Assembly (NCBI RefSeq): GCF_003545715.1
Contig: NZ_QVNU01000001.1
Coordinates: 248,001 to 312,000 of the forward strand
Source of the DNA: Taibaiella koreensis
Lineage (GTDB): Bacteria > Bacteroidota > Bacteroidia > Chitinophagales > Chitinophagaceae
DNA length: 64,000 nt
Direction: 5' to 3'
How positions within the stretch are numbered: position 1 is the first letter of the stretch; every line of letters begins with the position of its first letter. The notes beneath the pieces were generated by a model. The model was not told where the DNA came from. It did no database searches and saw nothing but the letters and a program-made list of their open reading frames with translations. Both the position numbers and the translations under genes were made by a program. This document shows, in pieces, positions 17,237-24,963 of this stretch.

Positions 17237-17488
17237 CTATTTGCTGCGGAAGCCCTGGTAGACGAAAAGCAACAATAAGGCGCCGCCTACGGCCAGTCCG
17301 AAGCTGCGCAGGTCGAAACCCCTTACCGTACCCCAGCCGATGCGGGTGCCGATAAAACCGCCCACCATAGCGCCCAGCACACCCAGGATGATGGTAATGA
17401 TGCAACCCTGCGGATTTTTGCCCGGCATGATCAGCTTGGCAATAAAACCGGCCAGCAGGCCGAAAATGATCCAGGAACCGATACCCAT
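17237..17488 (-). CDS. GlsB/YeaQ/YmgE family small membrane protein
   Basis: The 83-residue protein has three hydrophobic helices with the glycine-rich blocks GLLAGFIAKLIMPGKNPQG and GVLGAMVGGFIG that define the transglycosylase-associated (YeaQ/GlsB) family. Members are induced by acid, osmotic or general stress in several bacteria; the molecular function is not known. Length and topology are complete. Confidence 0.82.
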   Translation of the reverse strand: MGIGSWIIFGLLAGFIAKLIMPGKNPQGCIITIILGVLGAMVGGFIGTRIGWGTVRGFDLRSFGLAVGGALLLLFVYQGFRSK

Positions 17489-17533
17489 ATGATGTTGAAT
17501 TTAGAATAAAAATAGAGAAAATTCCATAATGCC

Positions 17534-17583
17534 AAAACAGGGTGCCCTGGCCGGCCGTTTCCGGCGACAAGGTACCCTGTTTA
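17534..17583 (-). terminator. Hairpin between the VOC gene and the GlsB-like gene
   Basis: AAACAGGGT / ACCCTGTTT arms enclose a second GC-rich stem around GGCCGGCC...CCGG. It lies downstream of the VOC gene's start-distal neighbour and can end transcription on the minus strand before the GlsB-like gene. Confidence 0.5.
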
Positions 17584-17597
17584 ACAGATAGTAGGGA

Positions 17598-18074
17598 TTA
17601 TGCTTCGTTAGCCGCCTTTTCCAGTTCGGCAATGTCGAGTTTACCCATCTGCATCATAGCCTCCATGGCCCTGCCGGCCCTGGCAGGATCGGGATCGCCC
17701 AGCAGCTCGCCCATGCGCGTGGGCACGATCTGCCACGACAAGCCGAATTTATCCTTCAGCCAGCCGCAACGGCTTTCCTGGCCGCCATCGGCAGTCAGCT
17801 TGTTCCAGAAGAAATCCACTTCTTCCTGGCTGTCGCATTTGACGAACAGGGATACGGCCTCGGTAAAGGGAAATTGCGGGCCGCCGTTGAGCGCGATAAA
17901 TTGCTGCCCTGCCAGCTCAAAGGTGCCGGCCAGCACCTGGTCGCCCGTGCGTTTTACAGAAACGATCCTGGAATTGTCGAACAGGCTGGTATAGAAATTC
18001 ATGGCCTCTTCGGCCTCGTTGTTGAACCATAAAAAGGTGGCGATCTTTTGCGTACTGTTTCCGAAGACGTTCAT
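17598..18074 (-). CDS. VOC family protein, PhnB / 3-demethylubiquinone-9 methyltransferase-like
   Basis: With the start at ATG 18074 the protein has 158 residues. TFLWFNNEAEEAMNFYTSLF at the start and CGWLKDKFGLSWQIVP near the C-terminus are the standard blocks of the '3-dmu-9_3-mt' branch of the VOC superfamily. Despite the family name no methyltransferase activity is established; most members are uncharacterised. A longer upstream frame has no similarity and was dropped. Confidence 0.82.
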   Translation of the reverse strand: MNVFGNSTQKIATFLWFNNEAEEAMNFYTSLFDNSRIVSVKRTGDQVLAGTFELAGQQFIALNGGPQFPFTEAVSLFVKCDSQEEVDFFWNKLTADGGQESRCGWLKDKFGLSWQIVPTRMGELLGDPDPARAGRAMEAMMQMGKLDIAELEKAANEA

Positions 18075-18189
18075 GTTTTTTTGCTTTTTAGATTTTGGAA
18101 TGGTTTGACCATACAAAAGTAATCCGCCGCGTATCGTTCCTGCGGGTGTGATTGCGACAATATGGGGTTGCTGCCCGACAAGGAGCGCT

Positions 18190-18924
18190 TTAAGCATTGA
18201 TGAGCCTGATGATCGCCAGATCGTCGGTAGGCTGCAGACCAAAGCCATGCTCCAGCTTTTTCAGCTTCAGCTCAAGCATATCCTCTTTTTCAGACAGGTC
18301 CCGGTCCTGCAGCAGGTAAGCTACCGGATCGGCAGCGGGCCAATAGCCGGCCTTAAGCTGCCGGAACAATAAAATGCCGTCGCTGGCGATGCCGATGTCT
18401 TCCATTGTATCGAAGCTTATCTTTTGTTCCTGGCGGGCATACCACTGATCAAAATCTTCATCAAGATGAAAGCCGAGGTAATCGGGGCGGTTGTCCTGGT
18501 CAAACACATAAGTATGGCCATTGATGCCGACGACACCATCACCCAGTACCAGGACCGCTCCGGTTTGCGAAGCTTTATCCGCAATCAGCAGGATGAGCGT
18601 GGTGAGCAGCTCGCGTGTGTCGAGCAGCAGTTGGTTCTTTAGTTGGCGCAATGCGGCAAACAGCTCCTGCAATACCTGCCGGAGCAGGTCTTCGGTGGAA
18701 ACGGCCGTCGCGGGCAGATGTGGCTCCAGGAAAAAACGTTCCCTGGCAATCTTGCGGAGCAGCTTACCGGTGAGGGTGGCGGCAAAATAGCTGTCCTCGC
18801 CCATAGTGCAGCCGTCCATGACGGCGCAGAGCAGCTTTTGATGACCGATATGTTCACTGATGAGGTAGTCGTCGCAATGAAGGGTATGGAATGCGCCGAT
18901 CTGAAGGGTATGGTATAGCGGCAT
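18190..18924 (-). CDS. PP2C-like serine/threonine phosphatase domain protein
   Basis: The 244-residue protein has the order of PP2C motifs: an early CDDYLIS, then VMDGCTMGEDSYFAA in place of the usual DGMGG, GDGVVGI in the middle, GIASDGI and the final DDLAIIRL. The acidic metal ligands appear kept, although the glycine-rich turn after the first DG is altered. A protein phosphatase role is likely, but the partner is unknown. A small membrane protein gene lies 31 bases upstream on the same strand, suggesting a shared message with the esterase. Confidence 0.72.
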   Translation of the reverse strand: MPLYHTLQIGAFHTLHCDDYLISEHIGHQKLLCAVMDGCTMGEDSYFAATLTGKLLRKIARERFFLEPHLPATAVSTEDLLRQVLQELFAALRQLKNQLLLDTRELLTTLILLIADKASQTGAVLVLGDGVVGINGHTYVFDQDNRPDYLGFHLDEDFDQWYARQEQKISFDTMEDIGIASDGILLFRQLKAGYWPAADPVAYLLQDRDLSEKEDMLELKLKKLEHGFGLQPTDDLAIIRLINA

Positions 18925-18955
18925 AGATTAACTGTAACAAAGGTACAGCCTGCGA

Positions 18956-19303
18956 CTATATCCTGCTCCTTTTCCTGAGAAGCAGGAGCAGGATCAGCAC
19001 GATAAGCGAAAATAGGGCGCCCACAGGCAGGTACCATAGCGTAGACAGGGCCACGACGATGCCCATCGGGTATGCCCGGCTTTTTTTGCGTCCAAAGCTG
19101 TATACGAACAGCAGCCACAGTAATCCGTAAACAATGAACAGCGGCCCCAGCCGGAATACATCGATATGCAGGCGATAGAACAATAAGGCCCAGGGGCCCG
19201 GCTTTTCCGGGCCTATATATTTGCCGTTGCATAGGACATATATGCCATCGCCAAGCATGAACAAGCCATTAAAAAGGCTGAGCAAAAGAATGATCCATCG
19301 CAT
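18956..19303 (-). CDS. Small membrane protein of unknown function
   Basis: The 115-residue protein has about three or four hydrophobic helices and a basic C-terminus (LLRKRSRI). No family is recognised. It lies 8 bases downstream of the esterase gene and 31 bases upstream of the PP2C-like gene, so the three probably share a transcript. Confidence 0.6.
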   Translation of the reverse strand: MRWIILLLSLFNGLFMLGDGIYVLCNGKYIGPEKPGPWALLFYRLHIDVFRLGPLFIVYGLLWLLFVYSFGRKKSRAYPMGIVVALSTLWYLPVGALFSLIVLILLLLLRKRSRI

Positions 19304-19311
19304 GATGAAGG

Positions 19312-20136
19312 CTATTGTTTAGGTGCGGGATACAGTTGCCTGAAGGCGTTCATAACGGCCTGGTGACCTATAGTAGCATGGTCTTCGTTGCCCAGGTAAT
19401 CGAATACGACAGGAATGTTGTTCTGTTTCAGCCAGGCAGCCAGCTGTTTGGCATCGGGCACCATAGGCGTGCCTTCGTTGCCGATGGCCAGGTACACTTT
19501 GGGCTTGCCGGCTTGCGGTTTCTGCCGCAGCAACGATTCATTGCCCCACCAAAGACTGGGGCTTATGAGAATATAGGTATCAAACAGGCTGGTCTTTTTG
19601 AGCAGGATCTCTGTAGCGAGCAGGCCGCCCAGGGATTGGCCAATGAGGGTTTTACCGGGAGCAATGTGGTAATGGCCGGCGATATAGGGCTGCAGCTCCT
19701 TTTCGATAAAATTAATAAAGGTGGCAGAGCCGCCGTAAGCAGGGAAGGTAGATTTATCGAAACCCATTGGTTTCAGGAAATCCAGGTTGGGAACGGCATA
19801 GGTGAAGTCGCGCTTGCGGTTGGTATTGGCAATACCAACGACGATCGATTCGGGGAAGCGGTTGATCCAGGGGAAGTTGAAATACTGTACCAGGCCGGCG
19901 ATATGGATGAAATCCTCGTCGGCGCCGCCGTCAAGAAGGTAGATCACCGGGTAGGTAACCTTGGGATCCTGGCCATAGCCTGCAGGCAGGTAAATGTTGA
20001 GGGTGCGTGTTTCGCCAAGCAGCTTTGATGGCAGTGAGTCGATCACGCCAATAGTAAAGGGGCGGGTAGTGGCCGTGTTCTGGGCAAAGGTATGCTGCGC
20101 AAGGAGCAGCAGGAAAAGAAAGAGAAGCTTATTCAT
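19312..20136 (-). CDS. Secreted/periplasmic esterase, alpha/beta hydrolase (IroE/Fes-like, esterase D family)
   Basis: With the start at ATG 20136 the protein has 274 residues and a clear signal peptide (MNKLLFLFLLLLAQHTFA). The nucleophile Ser168 lies in GQSLGG, and the late histidine is in GNEDHATIGH. YPVIYLLDGG near residue 65 is typical of the putative esterase family (PF00756) that includes siderophore esterases IroE and Fes. Siderophore-ester or sugar-ester hydrolysis in the periplasm is possible; the substrate is not determined. Two small genes follow on the same strand. Confidence 0.82.
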   Translation of the reverse strand: MNKLLFLFLLLLAQHTFAQNTATTRPFTIGVIDSLPSKLLGETRTLNIYLPAGYGQDPKVTYPVIYLLDGGADEDFIHIAGLVQYFNFPWINRFPESIVVGIANTNRKRDFTYAVPNLDFLKPMGFDKSTFPAYGGSATFINFIEKELQPYIAGHYHIAPGKTLIGQSLGGLLATEILLKKTSLFDTYILISPSLWWGNESLLRQKPQAGKPKVYLAIGNEGTPMVPDAKQLAAWLKQNNIPVVFDYLGNEDHATIGHQAVMNAFRQLYPAPKQ

Positions 20137-20258
20137 CCGGAATGGTTTTGGTGCAAGCTGGCAAGGCCGGTTACGGCCCGAAATTAGGATCAAATTTTGT
20201 AATCTGAAGCATCTGGGGCTAAGGAAGGTCACTGCATGTTTTCTGCAGTGGCCCTCGC

Positions 20259-20266
20259 TAAATTTG
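20259..20266 (+). promoter_or_regulatory. Possible -7 box (TAAATTTG) of the graspetide precursor gene
   Basis: TAAATTTG fits TAnnTTTG and ends 25 bases before the ATG at 20292. A clear -33 box is not seen. Confidence 0.45.
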
Positions 20267-20291
20267 TGTTCTACCCTTAAATCGACTTTAT

Positions 20292-20504
20292 ATGAAGAAG
20301 CAACAAAGTGGCAAGCCTTTCTTTTCCCTTTTCCTGGAGAGCCAGGTAAAAAAAGAAACGCTGCAGGGCGGCGATAATCCTTATGTGACCCTGAAGCATC
20401 CTTCGGACAGCGACGAATTTACAACCGGAAAATATCCGACCGATTCTGATGAAGTAACGATGGCCTATCCTTCTGATAGCGATCATGAAGGAGAACCTGC
20501 TTAA
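20292..20504 (+). CDS. Microviridin-type graspetide (omega-ester peptide) precursor, orphan, three cores
   Basis: The 70-residue peptide has a leader with KPFFSLFLESQ (8-18), which matches the PFFARFLE helix that microviridin ATP-grasp ligases bind, and a Gly26-Gly27 junction. The remainder holds three repeats: TLKHPSDSDE (33-42), TGKYPTDSDE (45-54) and TMAYPSDSDHE (56-66). These correspond to the microviridin core T-x-K-Y-P-S-D-x-E-E. In that family Thr/Ser esters to Asp/Glu and a Lys-Glu amide make cage-like protease inhibitors. Repeats 1 and 2 keep the lysine; repeat 3 has Ala instead. Codons differ between repeats although residues agree, suggesting selection on the protein. No ligase, acetyltransferase or transporter gene is adjacent. 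A terminator follows. Confidence 0.85.
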   Translation: MKKQQSGKPFFSLFLESQVKKETLQGGDNPYVTLKHPSDSDEFTTGKYPTDSDEVTMAYPSDSDHEGEPA

Positions 20505-20534
20505 GCTATTCCGGAAAGCTTATATTATCCTTTA

Positions 20535-20572
20535 AAAACAGAGGCCGTCGCGCGACGGCCTCTGTTTTTTTG
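20535..20572 (+). terminator. Strong terminator after the graspetide precursor
   Basis: Perfect stem ACAGAGGCCGTCG / CGACGGCCTCTGT with a very short loop followed by seven T. It can also serve the converging NTF2-like gene. Confidence 0.85.
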
Positions 20573-20579
20573 AACGTAT

Positions 20580-20939
20580 TTATAAATGGTACAGCTTGTT
20601 AAAGGTGAGCTTGTCCCAATAACCCCTTTGGGTATGGATAAGACCTTCTTTCACTTCAAAAAAGCCGCAGCCGCCAAAACCTTTCGGATCGCGCCATTCC
20701 AGCACGGCCCAGTCGTCTTCTTCAATGATCTGTAAGGGTATGCAATGCATATCCGGCGCTGCGGCAAACTCGTCGCGAAACATCCGGCCTATGGCCGCTT
20801 TGCCGTTCACCGGCTCATGGGGCATCTGATGGTTAACTGCATGTTCGGCATAAAGGCTTTCCAGGGTATCTGCATCGGCGCGGTTGAAAGCCGCTACCCA
20901 TTGCCCGATCAGTTGCCGGGCTGTTCTCTTTTGTGTCAT
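20580..20939 (-). CDS. Nuclear transport factor 2-like (SnoaL-type) protein
   Basis: The 119-residue protein has the cone-shaped NTF2 fold signature: an N-terminal helix (IGQWVAAFNRADADTLESLY), HAVNHQMP, and a final set of beta strands ending with FFEVKEGLIHTQRGYWD. Such proteins are small isomerases, cyclases or binding proteins; the ligand is unknown. It is convergent with the graspetide gene and divergent from the helicase gene. Confidence 0.75.
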   Translation of the reverse strand: MTQKRTARQLIGQWVAAFNRADADTLESLYAEHAVNHQMPHEPVNGKAAIGRMFRDEFAAAPDMHCIPLQIIEEDDWAVLEWRDPKGFGGCGFFEVKEGLIHTQRGYWDKLTFNKLYHL

Positions 20940-21099
20940 CCGATTTGGTTTATTCCGGGATGGGGCACCGGTATTTTTGCAGTAAAGTTAGGTATGCTGA
21001 ACGCATTGTATTTGTATGGCTTTAAATCGATATGTGTGTTCTCTATATGGGGATAACCCGCCCTGCTGATGCAGAATTTCCTACGTAACTTCGCGCACT

Positions 21100-23439
21100 A
21101 TGCAGGATTATTTAAAAGAACTGAATGACAAGCAAAGGGAAGCTGCGTCGCATATGGAAGGCCCGCTGATGATCGTGGCCGGCGCGGGCAGCGGCAAGAC
21201 GAAAGTGCTCACCACCCGCATTGCTCACCTGATGAAGCAGGGGGTAGATGCATTCAACATACTGGCGCTTACTTTTACCAATAAGGCTGCCGCCGAGATG
21301 AAGGAGCGTATCGAGAAAATACTGGGCAACAATGAGGCCCGGAACCTGTATATCGGTACTTTCCACTCCGTATTTGCCCGTATCCTGCGTGCCGAAGCGC
21401 ATAAGATAGGCTATCCCAACAGCTTTACGATCTACGATTCGGACGATGCCAAGAGCCTGCTGAAGAGCGTGATCAATGAAAATAACCTGGATGATAAGCT
21501 CTATAAGCCACAGTATGTGTACGGTCGCATTTCTGCAGCGAAGAACAACCTGATGGGGCCGATAGAATACATGCAGGACCATTTTATCCAGCAGGAAGAT
21601 GCCCGCAGCGGACGGCCCCTGCTGGGACAGCTATATGCACAGTATGCCGCCCGGTGCTTCCGCAACGGCGCTATGGACTTTGACGACCTGCTGTTCAAAA
21701 TGTATGAACTGCTGGTGAAGCATCCCGATGTGCTGGCCAAATACCAGCATAAGTTCCGCTACATTCTTATCGACGAGTACCAGGATACCAATATCGCACA
21801 GTACCAGATCATCAAGATGCTGGGCGCTGTGCACGAAAATATTTGCGTGGTAGGCGATGATGCGCAGAGTATTTATTCGTTCCGCGGCGCGACGATCGAG
21901 AACATCCTGAAATTCCAGAAGGATTACGAAGGCGCTAAGGTGGTGAAGCTCGAACAGAATTACCGCAGCACACAGAATATCCTCAATGTAGCCAACAAAG
22001 TGATCGGGCTTAACAAGAACCAGATCCCCAAGAACCTGTGGACAGATAATGGTGAAGGTGAAAAGCTGAAGCTCGTACGCACGCTTACGGATAATGACGA
22101 GGGCCGTTTTGTGGCCGATGCTATTGCCGAGCAAAAACTGCGGAACCATTATTACAATAAGGATTTTGCGATCCTGTACCGGACCAATGCGCAGAGCCGC
22201 TCTTTCGAGGAAAGCCTGCGCCGGCTCAATATTCCTTACCGCATTTTCGGCGGTCTGTCGTTTTACCAGCGTAAGGAGATCAAGGATTTTATCGCCTACC
22301 TGCGTGTGGTGGTGAATCCACAGGATGAGGAAGCCCTGAAAAGGATTATCAACTACCCAGTAAGGGGCATTGGTAAAACCAGCCTTGAGCGCACCATTAT
22401 TGTCGCCAACGAAAGAGATATTACGCTATGGGAAGCGCTGCAGCAGCCCCAGCTGGCAGGCCTGAAAGGCGCTGCTGCTGCTGCGATCGAACAATTCGTG
22501 ATCATGATCAGGAGCTTTCAGTCCACGCTCTCCAAGTCTGATGCCTATGAAGTGGCCTTTGCCGTAGGAAAGCATACCAATCTGGTAAAAGAGCTGTATA
22601 ATGATAAGTCGGTTGAAGGCCTTGCCCGTTACGAGAACGTACAGGAGCTGTTGAACGCGATCAAGGAATATACCGAAACACCCGATGAGGAAGGTGAATT
22701 GACTGACAAAAGCCTCGGCACTTACCTGCAGAATATCACGCTGCTGACCGATGCGGATAAGAACGGCGAAGAGGACCAGGACGTGGTGAAGCTGATGACC
22801 ATACATGCTGCTAAAGGGCTTGAATTCCCTTGTGTGTTTGCTGTAGGCCTGGAAGAGAATATTTTCCCTTCGGCAATGAGCCTTTACGACCGGGAAGACC
22901 TGGAAGAGGAACGCCGCCTGTTTTACGTAGTGATCACCAGGGCAAAGCATCGTCTGTGGCTTAGCTTTGCCAATAGCCGCTACCGGTTCGGTTCACTCGT
23001 GCAGAACGAGCCGAGCCGTTTTATCGACGAGGTGCCACAGGAGTATATGGACAGGAGCTTTGCCGGACTGGCCGGCGCCCGCACTGGTGCTGTAGCCCGT
23101 AACGCAAGCGCACAGCAGCGCACCTTTAACCCCAGGGAGAAAACACAGCAGCAGCCGGTGCGCGGGGCCCAAACCGGTACCAGCGATGCCGCCCGCGTGA
23201 TGGCGCAAAAACAGGCCCAGGCACAAGTGACCACGCATATTCCTTCCGCCAATTTTGTGTCGAGTGATCCGGAAGATATGGAAGAGGGCACGCGCGTAGA
23301 ACACCAGAAATTTGGTGTTGGTACGATTAAGAGGCTGGAAGGCGGCGCACACAACCGTATAGCGACCATCAACTTTCCCGGTGGTGGTGGCGACAAAAAG
23401 ATCATGCTGGCCTATGCCAAGCTGATGATCCTGCAGTAA
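21100..23439 (+). CDS. UvrD/PcrA-type superfamily 1 DNA helicase
   Basis: The 779-residue protein has the motifs of a 3'-5' SF1A helicase: Q motif LNDKQREAA (8-16), Walker A AGAGSGKT (27-34), LTFTNKAA, Walker B with DEYQDTN near residue 225, GDDAQSIYSFRGA, QNYRSTQNI and VITRAKHRLW. The C-terminal tail carries a conserved TUDOR-like element (GTRVEHQKFGVGTIKRLEG) that binds RNA polymerase in PcrA/UvrD. It acts in excision repair and conflict resolution. Length fits PcrA. It is a single gene. Confidence 0.93.
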   Translation: MQDYLKELNDKQREAASHMEGPLMIVAGAGSGKTKVLTTRIAHLMKQGVDAFNILALTFTNKAAAEMKERIEKILGNNEARNLYIGTFHSVFARILRAEAHKIGYPNSFTIYDSDDAKSLLKSVINENNLDDKLYKPQYVYGRISAAKNNLMGPIEYMQDHFIQQEDARSGRPLLGQLYAQYAARCFRNGAMDFDDLLFKMYELLVKHPDVLAKYQHKFRYILIDEYQDTNIAQYQIIKMLGAVHENICVVGDDAQSIYSFRGATIENILKFQKDYEGAKVVKLEQNYRSTQNILNVANKVIGLNKNQIPKNLWTDNGEGEKLKLVRTLTDNDEGRFVADAIAEQKLRNHYYNKDFAILYRTNAQSRSFEESLRRLNIPYRIFGGLSFYQRKEIKDFIAYLRVVVNPQDEEALKRIINYPVRGIGKTSLERTIIVANERDITLWEALQQPQLAGLKGAAAAAIEQFVIMIRSFQSTLSKSDAYEVAFAVGKHTNLVKELYNDKSVEGLARYENVQELLNAIKEYTETPDEEGELTDKSLGTYLQNITLLTDADKNGEEDQDVVKLMTIHAAKGLEFPCVFAVGLEENIFPSAMSLYDREDLEEERRLFYVVITRAKHRLWLSFANSRYRFGSLVQNEPSRFIDEVPQEYMDRSFAGLAGARTGAVARNASAQQRTFNPREKTQQQPVRGAQTGTSDAARVMAQKQAQAQVTTHIPSANFVSSDPEDMEEGTRVEHQKFGVGTIKRLEGGAHNRIATINFPGGGGDKKIMLAYAKLMILQ

Positions 23440-23523
23440 GCCAGGGATGATAACGATGCTTTTGTTTTTTTGTTTTAATTTCCACCTTGAAAATTTAGTC
23501 ATCAACCCAAGCGAGAATATACC

Positions 23524-24138
23524 ATGGCAGTGATCAAACCTTTCCGGCAGGTACAGAATATCAAAAGAAAAGATTTCAATAATGACCTGGTCGATTATGT
23601 ATGGCTCACCAACTATTTCACCGATGCGGAAGTGGAAAAGATACGGCAGCTCTGGGATGAGGAGCAGATCATAGCCGCCGGCGTCAATAAGTCGGGCGAC
23701 AATCACCACAACGAGGATCTGCGCAAGTCAAGGGTTATGTTTATCAATACCGGGAAGGAAACAGACTGGATCTACGATAAGCTGGCTACCGCCTGCCTGC
23801 AGGTCAATACCAACCGTTTTAAATTCGACATTACCGGTTTCCAGACGCAATTGCAGCTGGCCAGTTATGGCGAGAAGGATTTCTTTGAATGGCATATGGA
23901 CTATGGCGCCGGCGACGTTTCCAATCGTAAGCTCAGCATTACCGTGCAGCTTTCCGATCCCGAAGAGTATGAAGGCGGCGATCTGCAGTTCATGATCAAT
24001 CATAACGCCGTGAGCGCACCGAAGACCAAAGGAACTGCTATTATCTTTCCTTCCTATGCCATTCATAGGGTGTTACCGGTCACTTCGGGTAACCGTAAAT
24101 CCATCGTAGGCTGGATTGCCGGCCAGCCGTACCGTTAG
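23524..24138 (+). CDS. PKHD-type Fe(II)/2-oxoglutarate-dependent oxygenase
   Basis: The 204-residue protein keeps the iron ligands His124, Asp126 (EWHMDYG) and His181 (AIHRVLPV), and Arg191 for 2-oxoglutarate. EYEGGDLQF and GTAIIFPSY are standard blocks of the prolyl 4-hydroxylase/PiuC-like group. PiuC-type relatives are linked to iron uptake, and others hydroxylate proteins; the substrate here is unknown. A strong terminator follows. Confidence 0.85.
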   Translation: MAVIKPFRQVQNIKRKDFNNDLVDYVWLTNYFTDAEVEKIRQLWDEEQIIAAGVNKSGDNHHNEDLRKSRVMFINTGKETDWIYDKLATACLQVNTNRFKFDITGFQTQLQLASYGEKDFFEWHMDYGAGDVSNRKLSITVQLSDPEEYEGGDLQFMINHNAVSAPKTKGTAIIFPSYAIHRVLPVTSGNRKSIVGWIAGQPYR

Positions 24139-24186
24139 CTCGTTCGCGCTTTTTCTGTACTACATCCTTTGAAAGGAAATGATATC

Positions 24187-24238
24187 TCAAGCCTGTTTAC
24201 ATAATGCCTCGCTAATGTAAACAGGCTTGATGCTTTTA
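24187..24238 (+). terminator. Terminator after the PKHD oxygenase gene
   Basis: A 16-base perfect stem TCAAGCCTGTTTACAT / ATGTAAACAGGCTTGA with a 12-base loop, followed by TGCTTTTA. It also lies at the end of the converging hydrolase gene. Confidence 0.8.
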
Positions 24239-24253
24239 TGACACTTTCTTCAG

Positions 24254-24943
24254 CTACAGGTTCCAGAAATCTTTCATCAGGGCTAGGAGCAAGCCGGGGC
24301 GTACCTGTTCCAATGGATGTTTGGTATCGGGCAGTATGGCGAGGCGGGCGCCTGGGATCAATCCGGTGGCTTCCATCGTTTCTTCACGGCTTACCATCGC
24401 ATCTTTATCACCCACCATCAGTTGTACCCTGGTTTGTATATCCGGATAATTATGGCTGCCCAGCAAAGGGTGCGCACCAAGATCATTCATCATACCAGCA
24501 ATAGCAGGTAGCAATACTTTCCATTCCTCCTCACCATGCCACGCGGCGAGCTGCGCCGCATACTTCGGTACTTTCTCCGCGATCTTGTCCGGCTGTAGCA
24601 TCTGACTTTCCCGGGTGGCGCCTTCAACGGTCCATTGCAACTTTGTAGCCAGGGTAAGCAGGGAAGTAATTTGTCCCGGATGACGCAGGGCGTAGCCAAG
24701 CGCCACATAGCCGCCCATGCTGTAACCAAATACGTCAAAGGTTTGCAATTGTTTTTCCTTGCAAAATTGCTCCAACTGATCAATATAATCGGTCATGCAC
24801 AGGTCTCGTCCGGGTATAGCACTACCGCCGTGGCCGGCAAAAAGGAAGGTATGCACGTGGAAATGTTGCTGCAATACGCTTAGATAAGGGTCAAACTGCT
24901 GTGTGTGGCCCAGCGCGCCATGAAGCAGGATCAGGTCTTTCAT
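24254..24943 (-). CDS. Alpha/beta hydrolase
   Basis: With the start at ATG 24943 the protein has 229 residues. LLHGALGHTQQF near the N-terminus forms the oxyanion region. Ser75 in GYSMGG is the nucleophile, Asp in VGDKDAMV and His in DTKHPLEQV complete the triad. It is a small cytoplasmic esterase or MenH/BioH-like enzyme; the substrate is unknown. It lies 20 bases behind the photolyase gene in one operon. A longer upstream frame overlaps photolyase and was rejected. Confidence 0.82.
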   Translation of the reverse strand: MKDLILLHGALGHTQQFDPYLSVLQQHFHVHTFLFAGHGGSAIPGRDLCMTDYIDQLEQFCKEKQLQTFDVFGYSMGGYVALGYALRHPGQITSLLTLATKLQWTVEGATRESQMLQPDKIAEKVPKYAAQLAAWHGEEEWKVLLPAIAGMMNDLGAHPLLGSHNYPDIQTRVQLMVGDKDAMVSREETMEATGLIPGARLAILPDTKHPLEQVRPGLLLALMKDFWNL

Positions 24944-24963
24944 AAATATAAACGGGTATAGGT

